Shown piece by piece: positions 17,274 through 26,804 of a stretch of 64,000 nucleotides of DNA (positions are counted from its first letter, which is position 1; each line of letters opens with the position of its first letter). The DNA is from Methylobacterium sp. Leaf91. Its GTDB lineage: Bacteria; Pseudomonadota; Alphaproteobacteria; Rhizobiales; Beijerinckiaceae. The stretch lies in assembly GCF_001422815.1 (NCBI RefSeq), contig NZ_LMMP01000045.1, forward strand, positions 64,504 through 128,503. Direction: 5' to 3'. The notes under the pieces are model-generated. The model saw only the letters and a list, made by a program, of their open reading frames with translations, made no database searches and had not been told where the DNA came from. The position numbers were made by a program, and so were the translations under genes.

Positions 17274-18461
17274 TCAGGCGGGCTTCGACCGCGACCGGTC
17301 ATTGATCGACACGAGAAGGCCCGCCCCCGAGAGGAGGGCGCCCACCGCGCAGACGCCGGGCCACCCCGCCATGAGGAAGGCCTGCGAGCCGGCGAAGGCG
17401 CCCAGCGCCCCGAACACGAACATCACCGTGAACAGCACGGTGTTGATCCGGCCCCTGGCGCCGGGGACGAGGGCATAGGCCCGGGTCTGGTTGGCAATGA
17501 GCGCGCCGTTGATGCCGATATCGATGAGGAGCACGCCGATGGCGACTGCTACCAGCGAAACCTCTCCTCCCAGCCACAGAACCAGGAACGACGCGAGGAC
17601 GAGCGCACCACCGGTGACGACCACCGGACGGGCGCCCTTCCGGTCGGTGTAGCGCCCGGAGAGGGGGGCGACGAAGGCGCCGCAGACCCCGATCACCCCG
17701 AACAGGCCGGCGCCGGCAGCGGTGAGATCGAAGGGCGGAGCTTCCACCAGCAGGGCCAGGGTCGCCCAGAACGCGTTGAAACTGGCGAACAACAATCCCT
17801 GCGAGAGGCTCGCATTGCGCAGGATCGGCTGCGTCTTCACCAGATGCAGGATCGACAGCATCAGCGCGCGGTAGCGCAGAGGCTTCGTCTGCTTGACCTT
17901 CGGGAGGGTCGTCGCTGCCACGAACGCGATGGCCAGGGCAACGACAGCGGCGGCGAAGAACACCGCACGCCAGCCGAAATGCGCGCCGACGAAGCCGCTC
18001 ACCGTCCGGGCGAGGAGAATGCCGGTGAGGAGACCCGTCATCACCTGCCCGACCATCCGGCCGCGACTCTCATCCGGGGCGAGTTCGGCGGCGAAAGGCA
18101 CCGCCTGCTGCGCCGCGGAGGAGAGGAATCCGATGAGGAGGCAGGCGACCGTCAGGAAGGCGAGGTTTGTTGCCAGGGCGGCGCCGAGCAGCGCCACGCT
18201 CAGGCCGAGCAACTGCGCCACGATCAGAGTCCGCCTCGGCCAGGCATCGCCCAGCGGGACGAGGCCGAGAATGCCGAGGCCGTAGCCCACGAGGCACGCG
18301 GTGGGAACGAGGAGGGCGGCGCGCTCGCCGAACTCGCTCACCAGAACCGCGAGGAGAGGCTGGTTGTAGTAGATGTTGGCGACGGCGCCCCCGGCGATCA
18401 GGGTCAGGCCGAAGCGCGCCTTGGCGGTGAAGCCGTGGCTGGAAGCGGTCTCGGGTTGCAT
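17274..18461 (-). CDS. MFS transporter, YnfM/arabinose-efflux type
   Basis: 395 aa with about 12 membrane helices. The N-terminal IYYNQPLL motif and the SSAAQQAVPFAAEL and ESRGRMVGQVMTGLLTGILLARTVSGFVG region are characteristic of the YnfM-like MFS subfamily of drug or metabolite exporters. The substrate is not predictable. Its stop codon abuts the cobC stop directly (TGATCA at 17271-17276), leaving no space for a terminator between the convergent genes. Confidence 0.88.
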   Translation of the reverse strand: MQPETASSHGFTAKARFGLTLIAGGAVANIYYNQPLLAVLVSEFGERAALLVPTACLVGYGLGILGLVPLGDAWPRRTLIVAQLLGLSVALLGAALATNLAFLTVACLLIGFLSSAAQQAVPFAAELAPDESRGRMVGQVMTGLLTGILLARTVSGFVGAHFGWRAVFFAAAVVALAIAFVAATTLPKVKQTKPLRYRALMLSILHLVKTQPILRNASLSQGLLFASFNAFWATLALLVEAPPFDLTAAGAGLFGVIGVCGAFVAPLSGRYTDRKGARPVVVTGGALVLASFLVLWLGGEVSLVAVAIGVLLIDIGINGALIANQTRAYALVPGARGRINTVLFTVMFVFGALGAFAGSQAFLMAGWPGVCAVGALLSGAGLLVSINDRSRSKPA

Positions 18462-18835
18462 GGTCAGGCGTGCACCGGAACGGTGCCGCCCGTCGCGCCA
18501 AGTCGATGAAAAAGCGATGGATTGTACGTCATTCGGTGGGCGGGTCCGTTAGCGACGGGAGAGCCGTGCCCTCGGTTAGGGGCGGCGGCGCGCGGGGGCA
18601 ACCCGCGGCCGCGCGAAATGGTCCCAGCCGCGTCGGACGGCCGACGCGGGCCCCGACCTTCCATCGGATGCACCGATCCCCATATACGAATTGTTACCGG
18701 ACAATGACTTGGTGCGTCGTTCCGGTGGAGTCCCACTTGGCAGGAGCCAAGTCGTTCTGCCACAGTCTCGACTGTCGAGACGAGTCGGTCCCAAGTCCCG
18801 GTGACAAGCATCGCGTGTCGACAACGGAGTTTGGA
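18462..18835. other. Hairpin-rich intergenic region
   Basis: 374 bp between divergent genes. Four perfect inverted repeats are present: CGCGGG/CCCGCG (18591-18607), CCGCGTCGG-ACGG-CCGACGCGG (18628-18649), ACTTGGC-AGGA-GCCAAGT (18735-18752) and GTCTCGAC-T-GTCGAGAC (18765-18781). None is followed by a T-run and none follows a gene end, so they are not ordinary terminators. The last two lie 55-100 nt upstream of the 64-aa ORF and would be in its leader. No long ORF was supported. Confidence 0.6.
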
Positions 18836-19030
18836 ATGCCGAATTACCGCGTCAGTTTCGCAAAGCAAATCCTCGGCGTGCCGTTCACCATCGGATCGGT
18901 CGAGATCTCGCGCGCGCGCGATCCGCGTCGTGCTCAGCGTGCGGCGGAACTTCGTTTCGCGCGCCAGCACGGTGTCGAGGATTGGCGCGAGCGGGCGGAT
19001 CGTGTCGCCATCGAGGCCGCACAAGCCTGA
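18836..19030 (+). CDS. Small conserved-looking hypothetical protein
   Basis: 64 aa, starting MPNYRVSFAKQILGVPFTIG. The ATG is preceded by ACGGAGTTTGGA, a good ribosome-binding site. The first half looks like two beta strands and the second half is a charged helix rich in Arg and Ala (RAQRAAELRFARQHGVEDW). No function is recognised. It stands alone, downstream of the hairpin-rich leader region and upstream of the malonate genes on the same strand. Codon use fits the genome, supporting a real gene. Confidence 0.65.
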   Translation: MPNYRVSFAKQILGVPFTIGSVEISRARDPRRAQRAAELRFARQHGVEDWRERADRVAIEAAQA

Positions 19031-19211
19031 CACACGGAATGTCGTCTTGATCCGTCTTTGCATAGTCTCGAGCAGGACGATGCCACAGCCATGGTCTCGA
19101 TCACAGGTCGGCCTGCGGCTGCGGCATGGTCCCGCTTTCAAGACCCTGGTCCTCGGTCGCCCCACATCATAGACTGACGGCCATGCAAGGCTGCGTTCCG
19201 CGGGGCTGGCA

Positions 19212-19228
19212 TCACCCTAGCCGGGTGA
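19212..19228 (+). terminator. Hairpin with T-run upstream of matA
   Basis: TCACCC-TAGCC-GGGTGA forms a 6-bp stem and is followed within 5 nt by TTTTT. It could terminate the 64-aa gene transcript or act as an attenuator, since the decarboxylase starts 27 bp later. Confidence 0.4.
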
Positions 19229-19255
19229 CAGGGTTTTTGGGGCAGGCGGCGAGCC

Positions 19256-20662
19256 ATGGCGGCGATTTCGTTTTTCGGCGACCTGCTTCAGACCATCAGC
19301 GACCGTGGTCGCGATCTCATCGGCATCGGTCGCGGCGACCTCGCGGCAAGGGCCAACGCGCAGGAACTGATCAAGCTCTGTGAAGACCTGATCTCCAGGC
19401 GCGGCGAAGCCTCCGGCGTGGCGCTCGCCCGCCTGATCCTGGAGCGCTATTCGAGCTTGGCAAAGCCCGAGCGTCTCGTCTTCCTCCAGGGTGTCGCCAC
19501 CGTGTTCGGGGCCGACCATGAAGCGGTGGACGATGCCATCGCCGCCTATCGCCGGGACCCGACCCGCGCCGCGCTCGGCGTCCTGCACGTGGCGGCCGAG
19601 CCGCGCAGCCAGGAACTCATCCGCCGCCTCAACCTCGCCCGCAACGGCACCCTCGCTCTGGTGCGGATGCGCGAGGACCTGTTCGCCCTGCGCAAGGAGT
19701 TGCGGGGCAGCGAGGCGGATCACGACCTCATCGACGCCGTCGACAGTCTCGACAGCGATTTCGAGCATCTCTTCGCTTCATGGTTCAACCGGGGCTTCCT
19801 GGTTCTGCGCCATATCGACTGGACCACGCCGGCCCATATCCTGGAGAAGATCATCCGTTACGAGGCCGTGCACGAGATCGCCGGCTGGGACGAACTGCGC
19901 CGGCGGATCGAGCCGTCGGACAGACGCTGTTTCGCTTTCTTTCATCCGGCCCTGCAGGACGAGCCGCTGATCTTCGTCGAAGTGGCACTCACCGGCGGCA
20001 TTGCCCCGGCCATCGCGCCGATCCTGGCGCATGAGCGCGAGCTGCTTCCGACGCGTGCCGCCACCACGGCCATCTTCTACTCGATCTCGAACTGTCAGAA
20101 GGGTTTGGCTGGAATCACCTTCGGCAATTTCCTGATCAAGCAGGTGGTTGAGGATCTCGCCCGCGAAATCCCGAGCCTCAAGACCTTCGTGACCCTGTCG
20201 CCGGTGCCCGGCTTCTCCGCCTGGCTCGACCGCGAGCGCCGCTCGGATTCGCCGCAGGGGCTGACGCGCGACGATATCGAGGCTCTGCGGGCCATCGACG
20301 AGCCGGGCTGGCACGCCGACAAGGCCAGGGCCGATGCGGTGAAGAAGGCCCTGATCCCCGCCGCCGCCGCCTATTTCCTGCGGGCCAAGAACGAGCGCGG
20401 CAAGCCCCTCGACCCGGTGGCGCGCTTCCATCTCGGCAATGGCGCGCGGCTGGAGCGGCTGAACTTCCTCGGCGACGTTTCGCCCAAGGGGCTGAGCCAG
20501 TCGCGCGGGCTGATGGTCAATTACCTCTACGATCTCTCGGCCATCGAGAAGAACCACGAAACCTATGCCAATCTCGGCACGGTGGCGGCATCGAGCACCG
20601 TGAGCCGCGAACTGAGGTCCAACCTACCGCCGATTCGCGCCGTCGCCCTGGCCGAGGCTTGA
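19256..20662 (+). CDS. matA: Malonyl-CoA decarboxylase
   Basis: 468 aa of the MCD family, which converts malonyl-CoA to acetyl-CoA and CO2. The conserved C-terminal catalytic half has FFHPALQDEPLIFVEVAL, a FYSISNCQKGLAGITFGNFLIK block, TLSPVPGF and FHLGNGARLERLNFLGD-like sequence near the end, with VNYLYDL. Acetyltransferase-like catalytic Ser and His fit these blocks. The malonyl-CoA synthetase follows 54 bp downstream, as in rhizobial mat loci. No MatC carrier or MatR regulator is adjacent. Confidence 0.94.
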   Translation: MAAISFFGDLLQTISDRGRDLIGIGRGDLAARANAQELIKLCEDLISRRGEASGVALARLILERYSSLAKPERLVFLQGVATVFGADHEAVDDAIAAYRRDPTRAALGVLHVAAEPRSQELIRRLNLARNGTLALVRMREDLFALRKELRGSEADHDLIDAVDSLDSDFEHLFASWFNRGFLVLRHIDWTTPAHILEKIIRYEAVHEIAGWDELRRRIEPSDRRCFAFFHPALQDEPLIFVEVALTGGIAPAIAPILAHERELLPTRAATTAIFYSISNCQKGLAGITFGNFLIKQVVEDLAREIPSLKTFVTLSPVPGFSAWLDRERRSDSPQGLTRDDIEALRAIDEPGWHADKARADAVKKALIPAAAAYFLRAKNERGKPLDPVARFHLGNGARLERLNFLGDVSPKGLSQSRGLMVNYLYDLSAIEKNHETYANLGTVAASSTVSRELRSNLPPIRAVALAEA

Positions 20663-20716
20663 TTTCGGGGCGTCGTCCGGCCACGGCTGTCGGTTCGATC
20701 ACGGTTGGACGACGTC

Positions 20717-22237
20717 ATGCGTAACCATCTCTTCGACCTCATCCGGGCGAGCCTGCCCGCCGATCCCGCCTCCCGGACCTTCATCGAGACCGGCGACGGC
20801 GCGCGGATCACCTATGCGGACATGCTCGAGCGTTCGGCCGCCTATGCTTCGGCCCTCAAGGCACTCGGGGTGAAGACGGGCGACCGGGTCGCCGTGCAGG
20901 TCGAGAAGAGCGCCGAAGTGGTGTTCCTCTATCTCGGCGCGGTTCGGGCGGGCGCCGTCTTCCTGCCGCTCAACACTGCCTACACGGCCCCCGAGATCGC
21001 GTATTTCCTGTCGGATGCCGAAGCGTCCCTCTTCGTCTGCGATCCCGCCCGGCTCGCTGCCCTGGAACCCGTCGCCGCCGAGGCGAAGGTCTCAGCGCTG
21101 CGTACCCTCGACGGGGCGGGACGCGGCACCATGGCGGAGGCGGCGGACGCGGCCGGCATCGACTTCACGGATGTGGAACGCGGGCCAGACGATCTGGCGG
21201 CGATCCTCTACACCTCGGGCACGACCGGGCGCTCGAAAGGCGCCATGCTCAGCCATGACAACCTCGCCTCCAACGCCGTCACCCTGGTGGAGGCCTGGCG
21301 CTTCACCGCCGACGATGTGCTGATCCACGCCCTGCCGGTGTTCCACACCCACGGCCTGTTCGTGGCCACCAACATCGTTCTGCTGGCCGGGGCCACAGCG
21401 ATCTTCCTGCCGAAATTCGACCCGAAGCAGGTGCTCGCCTTGATGGGCCGGGCGACCTCGATGATGGGCGTGCCGACTTTCTATACGCGCCTCCTCAAGG
21501 AGCCGGGCCTGACCCCCGAGGCGGCGGCGACAATCCGTTTGTTCGTCTCCGGCTCGGCCCCGCTTCTGGCCGAGACGCACCGGGACTGGCAGGCCCGCAC
21601 CGGCCACGCCATCCTCGAACGCTACGGCATGACCGAGACCAACATGAACACCTCGAACCCCTACGAGGGCGAGCGCATCGCCGGCACGGTGGGCCTGCCC
21701 CTGCCGGGCGTCTCGCTCAGGGTGGTCGATCCCGAGACGGGACGGGCCTTGCCCGCCGATACGGTGGGGATGATCGAGGTGAAGGGCCCGAACGTGTTCC
21801 AGGGCTATTGGCGCATGCCCGAGAAGACGGCCTCCGAATTCAAGGCGGACGGGTTCTTCATCACCGGCGATCTCGGCAAGGTCGACGCGCGCGGCTACGT
21901 CCACATCGTCGGGCGCGGCAAGGATCTCATCATCACCGGTGGCTACAACGTCTATCCGAAGGAAGTCGAGAACGAGATCGATGCGCTTCCGGGCGTCGTC
22001 GAATCCGCCGTGATCGGCCTCGCCCATGCGGATTTCGGCGAGGGCGTCACGGCGATCGTGGTCGCCCGCCCGGACGCGCCGGGAGAGCAGGAGATCCTCC
22101 GCATCCTCGAAGGGCGTCTCGCCCGGTTCAAATGCCCCAAGCGTGTGCTCTTCGCCGACGAATTGCCGCGCAATGCCATGGGCAAGGTGCAGAAGAACCT
22201 GCTGCGCGAAGCGCATGCGGAACTCTACCGCCGCTGA
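20717..22237 (+). CDS. matB: Malonyl-CoA synthetase (AMP-forming)
   Basis: 506 aa of the ANL acyl-CoA synthetase family. The adenylation P-loop is ILYTSGTTGRSKGAML; other sites are HTHGLFVATN, ERYGMTETNMN, the GDLGKVDARGYVHIVGR hinge and the C-terminal catalytic lysine in LPRNAMGKVQKN. MatB ligates malonate to CoA, feeding MatA. RYGMTETxMNTSNPYxGER is a malonyl-CoA synthetase feature. The ATG at 20717 was preferred over a TTG 12 nt upstream. Together with matA it lets the cell use malonate via acetyl-CoA. Confidence 0.94.
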   Translation: MRNHLFDLIRASLPADPASRTFIETGDGARITYADMLERSAAYASALKALGVKTGDRVAVQVEKSAEVVFLYLGAVRAGAVFLPLNTAYTAPEIAYFLSDAEASLFVCDPARLAALEPVAAEAKVSALRTLDGAGRGTMAEAADAAGIDFTDVERGPDDLAAILYTSGTTGRSKGAMLSHDNLASNAVTLVEAWRFTADDVLIHALPVFHTHGLFVATNIVLLAGATAIFLPKFDPKQVLALMGRATSMMGVPTFYTRLLKEPGLTPEAAATIRLFVSGSAPLLAETHRDWQARTGHAILERYGMTETNMNTSNPYEGERIAGTVGLPLPGVSLRVVDPETGRALPADTVGMIEVKGPNVFQGYWRMPEKTASEFKADGFFITGDLGKVDARGYVHIVGRGKDLIITGGYNVYPKEVENEIDALPGVVESAVIGLAHADFGEGVTAIVVARPDAPGEQEILRILEGRLARFKCPKRVLFADELPRNAMGKVQKNLLREAHAELYRR

Positions 22238-22324
22238 GGGGCAAGACGGCGGAACGCTTTGGCGGGCCGGCGGTTCTCGTCATCGAACGGCCAAGCTCGC
22301 GCCGTCTCCGTACCGGTTGCCGTC

Positions 22325-23479
22325 ATGTCTTCGTCTCAGCCTCACCGTCCCGAGCCTACGGAGCCGGGCTCCACCCATTCGATGGTCTGGACTCTGGCGA
22401 TGGGGGCGGCGCTCGTCGCCCTGTCGCTGGCACCGCGGTCGCGCGGCGCCAGGCGTGAGGCCGAACCGCCCGAGCCGCGCCGCGAAGAAGGTGCCCGTTC
22501 GCATAGCGGGCGCAGCGCCGAATGGGTGGCGGCGACACAGGTCCATCGCGGTCGTGCCGCAGACAGCCCGACCGAGATCACCCGCGCCGGCTGGAAGGAC
22601 ATCGCCGTCCGCGTCTATCTGGAATTCAACAAGGACCGCGTGCTCGCGGTCGCCGCCGGGGTCACGTTCTTCACCCTGCTGTCGCTGTTCCCGGCCATAG
22701 CCGCCCTGGTCTCCTGCTACGGCCTCGTGGCCGATGTCGGCGCCATCAACGAGCACCTCTCCAGCATGCAGGGCGTGCTGCCCTCCAGCGCCATCGACAT
22801 TATCGGCGAGCAGGTGAAGCGGATCGCCGCCAAGGATAACGGCACGCTGGGACTGACGTTCTTCTCCAGCCTCGTCCTGTCGCTCTGGAGCGCGAACGCC
22901 GCCATGAAGGCGATGTTCGATGCCTTGAACGTGGTCTACGAGGAAGACGAGAAGCGCTCCTTCGTGATGCTGAACCTGCGCTCCCTGACCTTCACCGTCG
23001 GGGCGCTCCTGTTCACCATCCTCGCGCTCACCAGCATCGTCGTGCTCCCGGTGATCTTCAACTTCTTCGGGTTCGGGCAGGGGGCGAGGCTCATCGCCCT
23101 GCTGCGCTGGCCCTTCCTGCTCGTCGTCCTCCTCGGCGGCCTCTCGCTGCTCTATCGCTATGGCCCGAGCCGCGAGCGGCCGCGCTGGCGATGGGTCGGC
23201 ACCGGTGGCGCTGTGGCGGGCATCCTCTGGCTCGCCGCCTCGATCCTGTTCTCGTGGTATGTCGGCAGCTTCGGCAATTACAACGAGACCTACGGTTCGC
23301 TCGGCGCCGCCATCGGCTTCATGACCTGGATCTGGATCTCGACGACGATCGTGCTCCTGGGCGCCGAGATCAATGCCGAAATGGAGCATCAGACCGCTCG
23401 GGACACGACGACGGGCCCGGAAAAGCCCATGGGCGACCGCGAGGCACGGATGGCGGACACGGTCGGCGCGGCTGCGTGA
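22325..23479 (+). CDS. YihY/BrkB-family membrane protein
   Basis: 384 aa. An N-terminal helix and a polar, proline-rich stretch (about residues 35-80) precede the YihY domain with about six membrane helices. Family motifs are VLAVAAGVTFFTLLSLFPA, SLVLSLWSANAAMKAMFDALN, the RPRWRWVGTGGAVAGILW region and NETYGSLGAAIGFMTWIW. The family was once called ribonuclease BN but is now seen as membrane proteins of unclear function. The ATG at 22325 (MSSSQP) begins the coding-like part of the frame. Confidence 0.85.
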   Translation: MSSSQPHRPEPTEPGSTHSMVWTLAMGAALVALSLAPRSRGARREAEPPEPRREEGARSHSGRSAEWVAATQVHRGRAADSPTEITRAGWKDIAVRVYLEFNKDRVLAVAAGVTFFTLLSLFPAIAALVSCYGLVADVGAINEHLSSMQGVLPSSAIDIIGEQVKRIAAKDNGTLGLTFFSSLVLSLWSANAAMKAMFDALNVVYEEDEKRSFVMLNLRSLTFTVGALLFTILALTSIVVLPVIFNFFGFGQGARLIALLRWPFLLVVLLGGLSLLYRYGPSRERPRWRWVGTGGAVAGILWLAASILFSWYVGSFGNYNETYGSLGAAIGFMTWIWISTTIVLLGAEINAEMEHQTARDTTTGPEKPMGDREARMADTVGAAA

Positions 23480-23543
23480 CAGGGTGCGTGACGGCCTTGG
23501 GAGTCCTATTTCTCCAGCCTATCCCGAGGAACCGGAGGCCATC

Positions 23544-23951
23544 ATGAGCGAGACCCAGTCAGGCACCGTCCAGCGCAGCGAGGCCGAGTGGCGCGAGATC
23601 CTGACGCCGGACCAGTACCGTGTCCTGCGCGAGCACGGCACGGAGCGGGCGGGCACGAGCTGCCTCAATGCCGAGAAGCGTCCCGGCACGTTCCACTGCG
23701 CCGGCTGTGATGCCCCGTTATTCGAAAACAGCACGAAATTCGAATCCGGCACCGGTTGGCCGAGCTTCTTCGATCCCATCGACGGCGCGGTGGAGACGAC
23801 GACCGACCGGAGCCACTGGATGGTGAGGACCGAAGTGCACTGCGCCCGCTGCAAAGGTCATCTCGGCCACGTCTTCGATGATGGCCCGGCGCCGACGGGG
23901 CTGCGTTATTGCATGAACGGCATTTCACTGCGTTTCGAGCCGAATGCGTGA
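23544..23951 (+). CDS. msrB: Peptide-methionine (R)-S-oxide reductase
   Basis: 135 aa. MsrB reduces the R form of methionine sulfoxide in proteins. Zinc-binding pairs are C52/C55 and C100/C103; the catalytic cysteine is C123 in RYCMNG. The SGTGWPSFF and GHLGHVFDDGP blocks are complete. C40 could be the resolving cysteine. The ATG follows CCGGAGGCCATC. Length is normal for a cytoplasmic MsrB. Confidence 0.95.
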   Translation: MSETQSGTVQRSEAEWREILTPDQYRVLREHGTERAGTSCLNAEKRPGTFHCAGCDAPLFENSTKFESGTGWPSFFDPIDGAVETTTDRSHWMVRTEVHCARCKGHLGHVFDDGPAPTGLRYCMNGISLRFEPNA

Positions 23952-24030
23952 GCTCATTGGTATAAAAGGATAAAAATCGGGGCCGGGCTTACGAGAGCGG
24001 CCTTGATTTAGTCCCATTTTTTCTTAGTCG

Positions 24031-24052
24031 AAGGGAAGTGGTCTTCCCCTTT
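24031..24052 (+). terminator. Possible msrB terminator
   Basis: AAGGGAAG (24031-24038) pairs with CTTCCCCTT (24043-24051) with one bulged C, about 80 bp after msrB. The following TTTGTGTG is only a weak T-tract. The rest of 23952-24243 shows no gene. Confidence 0.35.
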
Positions 24053-24243
24053 GTGTGCCGTCGGCGGTGCGAGGCGGGAAAACGATCGAATTCGGACGGT
24101 TCGTGCCGGCCGGTTTCCACAGGCCGGGCATTCCGTCGCTGCCGAAACAGGGTATGGCTTCGAACGGCGCTGACGTTGCGCCCATGGCGCGGCGCTCCGG
24201 AGGAGTGCCTGCCATGATGAGCCGATCCGGGGGGAGAGAATAC

Positions 24244-25137
24244 ATGAGTGTCGTTCGTCGGTTTCTGGTCGCACCTTCGCTCGTCCGCCTGATCCGCAAG
24301 GAGCGCGGCGGTTCGAAGATCACCGAGGGCTATTTCGCTCCCCAGGCCGGTCGCACCTCCTATGTCCGCGTCGATGGCCAGAACTGCCATCTCGTCCTCG
24401 TCACCACGGCGCCGGACGGAACGTCGAGCGAGGAGCGGACAGACGTTCCCCGCGCCCACGGCGATGCCCTTCTGGATGTCTGCTCCGGCAAGGCGATCTA
24501 CGACCGCGCTGTGCTCGCGCTCGGCAACGGCCGCGAGGCGCTCGTCGACCGCTACGCGACACCGGGCGCCCTCGACCTGCTCAGCGTCGTGTTCGACGAC
24601 CCCGCCCAGGCCGCCGCTTTCGTGCCCCCGGCCTGGTTCGGCGACGACGTCACCGAGAATTCCGCCTTTGACCGCCATTCCGTGGCGATCCAGGGTGTGC
24701 CGCAAACCGGCGAGGTTCCCCTGAACAACGCCGCCCTCGAAGCGATCCTCGATCTGCTCGAACCGCGCTTCGGCTTCGGCCGCTTCAATGCCCCGCCGCC
24801 GAAGGCCGGTGAGGACGAGGCGACCCTTCGGGCGAACCGCCGCGCTGCCGCCCTGGCTGCCAAGGCGGCCGCTCCTGCGGCCATCCCGGTGGAAGAGCCC
24901 GCACCGCAACCCGTCGTTGAGGAACGGAGCGAGGAGCGTCGGGAAGAGCCCGCGGCGGCGGAGGAGACCGCGACGGACACTCCGATCCGCACCGATGCCC
25001 GCATCGACGACGTCATCGAAAGCCTGTCGCAGGCTCTGGGCGCGTCTCAACCGTCCCGCGCTCCTGCACGCGACGACGATCCGGCCGCCGAATTCGAGCG
25101 CTGGACCGTGCGTCCCCGCCGTACTCCGCAGACCTGA
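24244..25137 (+). CDS. CYTH/triphosphate-tunnel-like protein lacking catalytic residues
   Basis: 297 aa. Residues 1-153 follow the CYTH pattern: RRFLV at 5-9, ITEGYFAP (27-33), LLDVC, YDR, a VDRYATPGALDLLSVVFDD strand pair and FVPPAWFGDDVTENSAFDRHSVA (126-148), a strong match to the end of bacterial CYTH phosphatases. The metal-binding E-x-E-x-K at the N-terminus is replaced by S-V-V-R-R, and the later Glu residues of the tunnel are mostly missing. Residues 185-297 are an acidic, Ala/Pro-rich, probably disordered tail. The ATG follows GGGGAGAGAATAC. It is likely a pseudoenzyme; the partner is unknown. Confidence 0.65.
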   Translation: MSVVRRFLVAPSLVRLIRKERGGSKITEGYFAPQAGRTSYVRVDGQNCHLVLVTTAPDGTSSEERTDVPRAHGDALLDVCSGKAIYDRAVLALGNGREALVDRYATPGALDLLSVVFDDPAQAAAFVPPAWFGDDVTENSAFDRHSVAIQGVPQTGEVPLNNAALEAILDLLEPRFGFGRFNAPPPKAGEDEATLRANRRAAALAAKAAAPAAIPVEEPAPQPVVEERSEERREEPAAAEETATDTPIRTDARIDDVIESLSQALGASQPSRAPARDDDPAAEFERWTVRPRRTPQT

Positions 25138-25146
25138 ACCCTGGGA

Positions 25147-25190
25147 CCGGAGGTGGGTCATGCCCATCTCCGGGCTCCTCGCGAGGAGCC
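25147..25190. terminator. Two adjacent strong hairpins
   Basis: CCGGAGGTGGG-TCATG-CCCATCTCCGG (25147-25173, 11-bp stem with one G-T pair) is followed at once by the perfect 18-nt palindrome GGCTCCTCGCGAGGAGCC (25173-25190). They start 10 bp after the CYTH-like gene and probably end its transcript. No T-tract follows. The remaining 213 bp before dctA show no ORF. Confidence 0.5.
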
Positions 25191-25403
25191 AGCAGCACCG
25201 GGCAGATCCGGCAAGGTGGATGACCAACGATTGTATGCAGTAGCGCGACAGAAGCTCGGCGCGTTACAGAAGCAGCCCATCCTCACGGTTTCGGCGAGAA
25301 ACAAAGATTATCTCTCATAGCCGCGTTGAGGCGAGGGATTAAACTCGCTAGCGTCTCGCCAAGACAGACGAGCGTGCGCCCAACGAGGCGCCTGTGAGGG
25401 AAC

Positions 25404-26795
25404 ATGGTTCAGACCACCGTCCATGCCGGAGGCAGCGCGCCGGCAGCACCGACACCTCACGAACCTTGGTACAAGGTCCTCTACATCCAGGTGCTGATCG
25501 CCATCGCGCTCGGCATCCTGCTCGGATATCTGCACCCCGAATGGGGCAAGTCCGTCAAGTGGTTGGGCGACGCCTTCATCGCCCTGATCAAGATGATGAT
25601 CGCGCCGATCATCTTCTGTACCATCGTCCACGGCATCGCCTCCATCGGCGACCTGAAGAAGGTCGGCCGCGTAGGCTTGAAGGCGCTGGTCTATTTCGAG
25701 GTGGTCTCGACCATTGCGCTCCTCATCGGCGTACTTGTGGGTGAGGTGGTGAAGCCGGGCGCCGGTTTCAATGCCGATGTGAGCAAGCTCGACGGTAAAT
25801 CGGTTGAGAAATACGCCAAGATCGCCGCCGACGATTCCGTCACCGGCCATATCATGGCTCTGATCCCGAAGAGCTTCTTCGACGCTTTCGCCACGGGTGA
25901 CCTGCTCCAGGTTCTTCTCATCTCGATCCTCACCGGCGTCGTGGTGACCGGCATGGGCAAGCGCGGCGAGGCGATCACGCACGCCATCGACACGGCCGGC
26001 CAGATCTTCTTCCGCATCATCGGCCTCGTGGTGAAGCTCGCCCCCATCGGCGCCTTCGGCGCCATGGCCTTCACCATCGGCCAGTACGGCATCGGCAAGG
26101 TGATCGATCTCGCCTGGCTCGTCGGCACCTTCTACGTCACCGCCTTTCTGTTCGTGGTTCTGGTTCTGGGCGGCATCGCCCGGGTGGCCGGCTTCTCGAT
26201 CTTCAAGTTCCTGGCCTACATCAAGGACGAACTCCTCATCGTGCTCGGCACCTCGTCCTCCGAGACGGTGCTGCCGCACATGATGACGAAGATGCGCCGC
26301 CTGGGCGCCTCGGATTCCGTCGTAGGCCTGGTGATCCCCACGGGCTACTCGTTCAACCTCGACGGCACCAACATCTACATGACGCTGGCGTCGCTGTTCC
26401 TGGCTCAGGCCGTGGGTGCGGACCTTTCGTTCGGCCAGTACGCCACCATCATCCTGGTCGCGATGCTGACCTCGAAGGGAGCCTCCGGCGTCACGGGCGC
26501 GGGCTTCATCACTCTTGCGGCCACGCTCAGCGCCATCCCGAACAATCCGGTGCCGGTTGCTGCCATGACCCTGATCCTGGGTGTCGACAAGTTCATGTCG
26601 GAGTGCCGGGCCATCACCAACCTGATCGGCAACGGCGTCGCCACGGTGGTGGTCAGCCGCTGGGAGGGTGAACTCGATCAGGAGAAGCTGAACCAAGTCA
26701 TGGCGCATCCCTTCTCCATCGGCACCGACATTTCCGACCACGCGCCGAACATGGACCAGGAGCCTGCTCCCCGTCCGGCGGTCGCCGCACAATAG
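25404..26795 (+). CDS. dctA: C4-dicarboxylate transporter DctA
   Basis: 463 aa, dicarboxylate/amino acid:cation symporter. Motifs are [16 protein letters not shown], the serine-rich hairpin [27 protein letters not shown] and [12 protein letters not shown], with [17 protein letters not shown] near the end. It imports succinate, malate and fumarate with sodium or protons. The ATG follows GTGAGGGAAC. No dctBD genes are adjacent and no sigma-54 site was recognised in the upstream 200 bp. The ROK kinase begins 9 bp downstream, so they may be co-transcribed. Confidence 0.96.
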   Translation: MVQTTVHAGGSAPAAPTPHEPWYKVLYIQVLIAIALGILLGYLHPEWGKSVKWLGDAFIALIKMMIAPIIFCTIVHGIASIGDLKKVGRVGLKALVYFEVVSTIALLIGVLVGEVVKPGAGFNADVSKLDGKSVEKYAKIAADDSVTGHIMALIPKSFFDAFATGDLLQVLLISILTGVVVTGMGKRGEAITHAIDTAGQIFFRIIGLVVKLAPIGAFGAMAFTIGQYGIGKVIDLAWLVGTFYVTAFLFVVLVLGGIARVAGFSIFKFLAYIKDELLIVLGTSSSETVLPHMMTKMRRLGASDSVVGLVIPTGYSFNLDGTNIYMTLASLFLAQAVGADLSFGQYATIILVAMLTSKGASGVTGAGFITLAATLSAIPNNPVPVAAMTLILGVDKFMSECRAITNLIGNGVATVVVSRWEGELDQEKLNQVMAHPFSIGTDISDHAPNMDQEPAPRPAVAAQ

Positions 26796-26804
26796 GGCGA
26801 GGAC

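Noticed and set aside
18464-19165. Minus-strand frame of about 230 codons upstream of the MFS gene
   Set aside because: No domain, poor codon bias, and it covers the hairpin region and the better-supported 64-aa ORF on the other strand.
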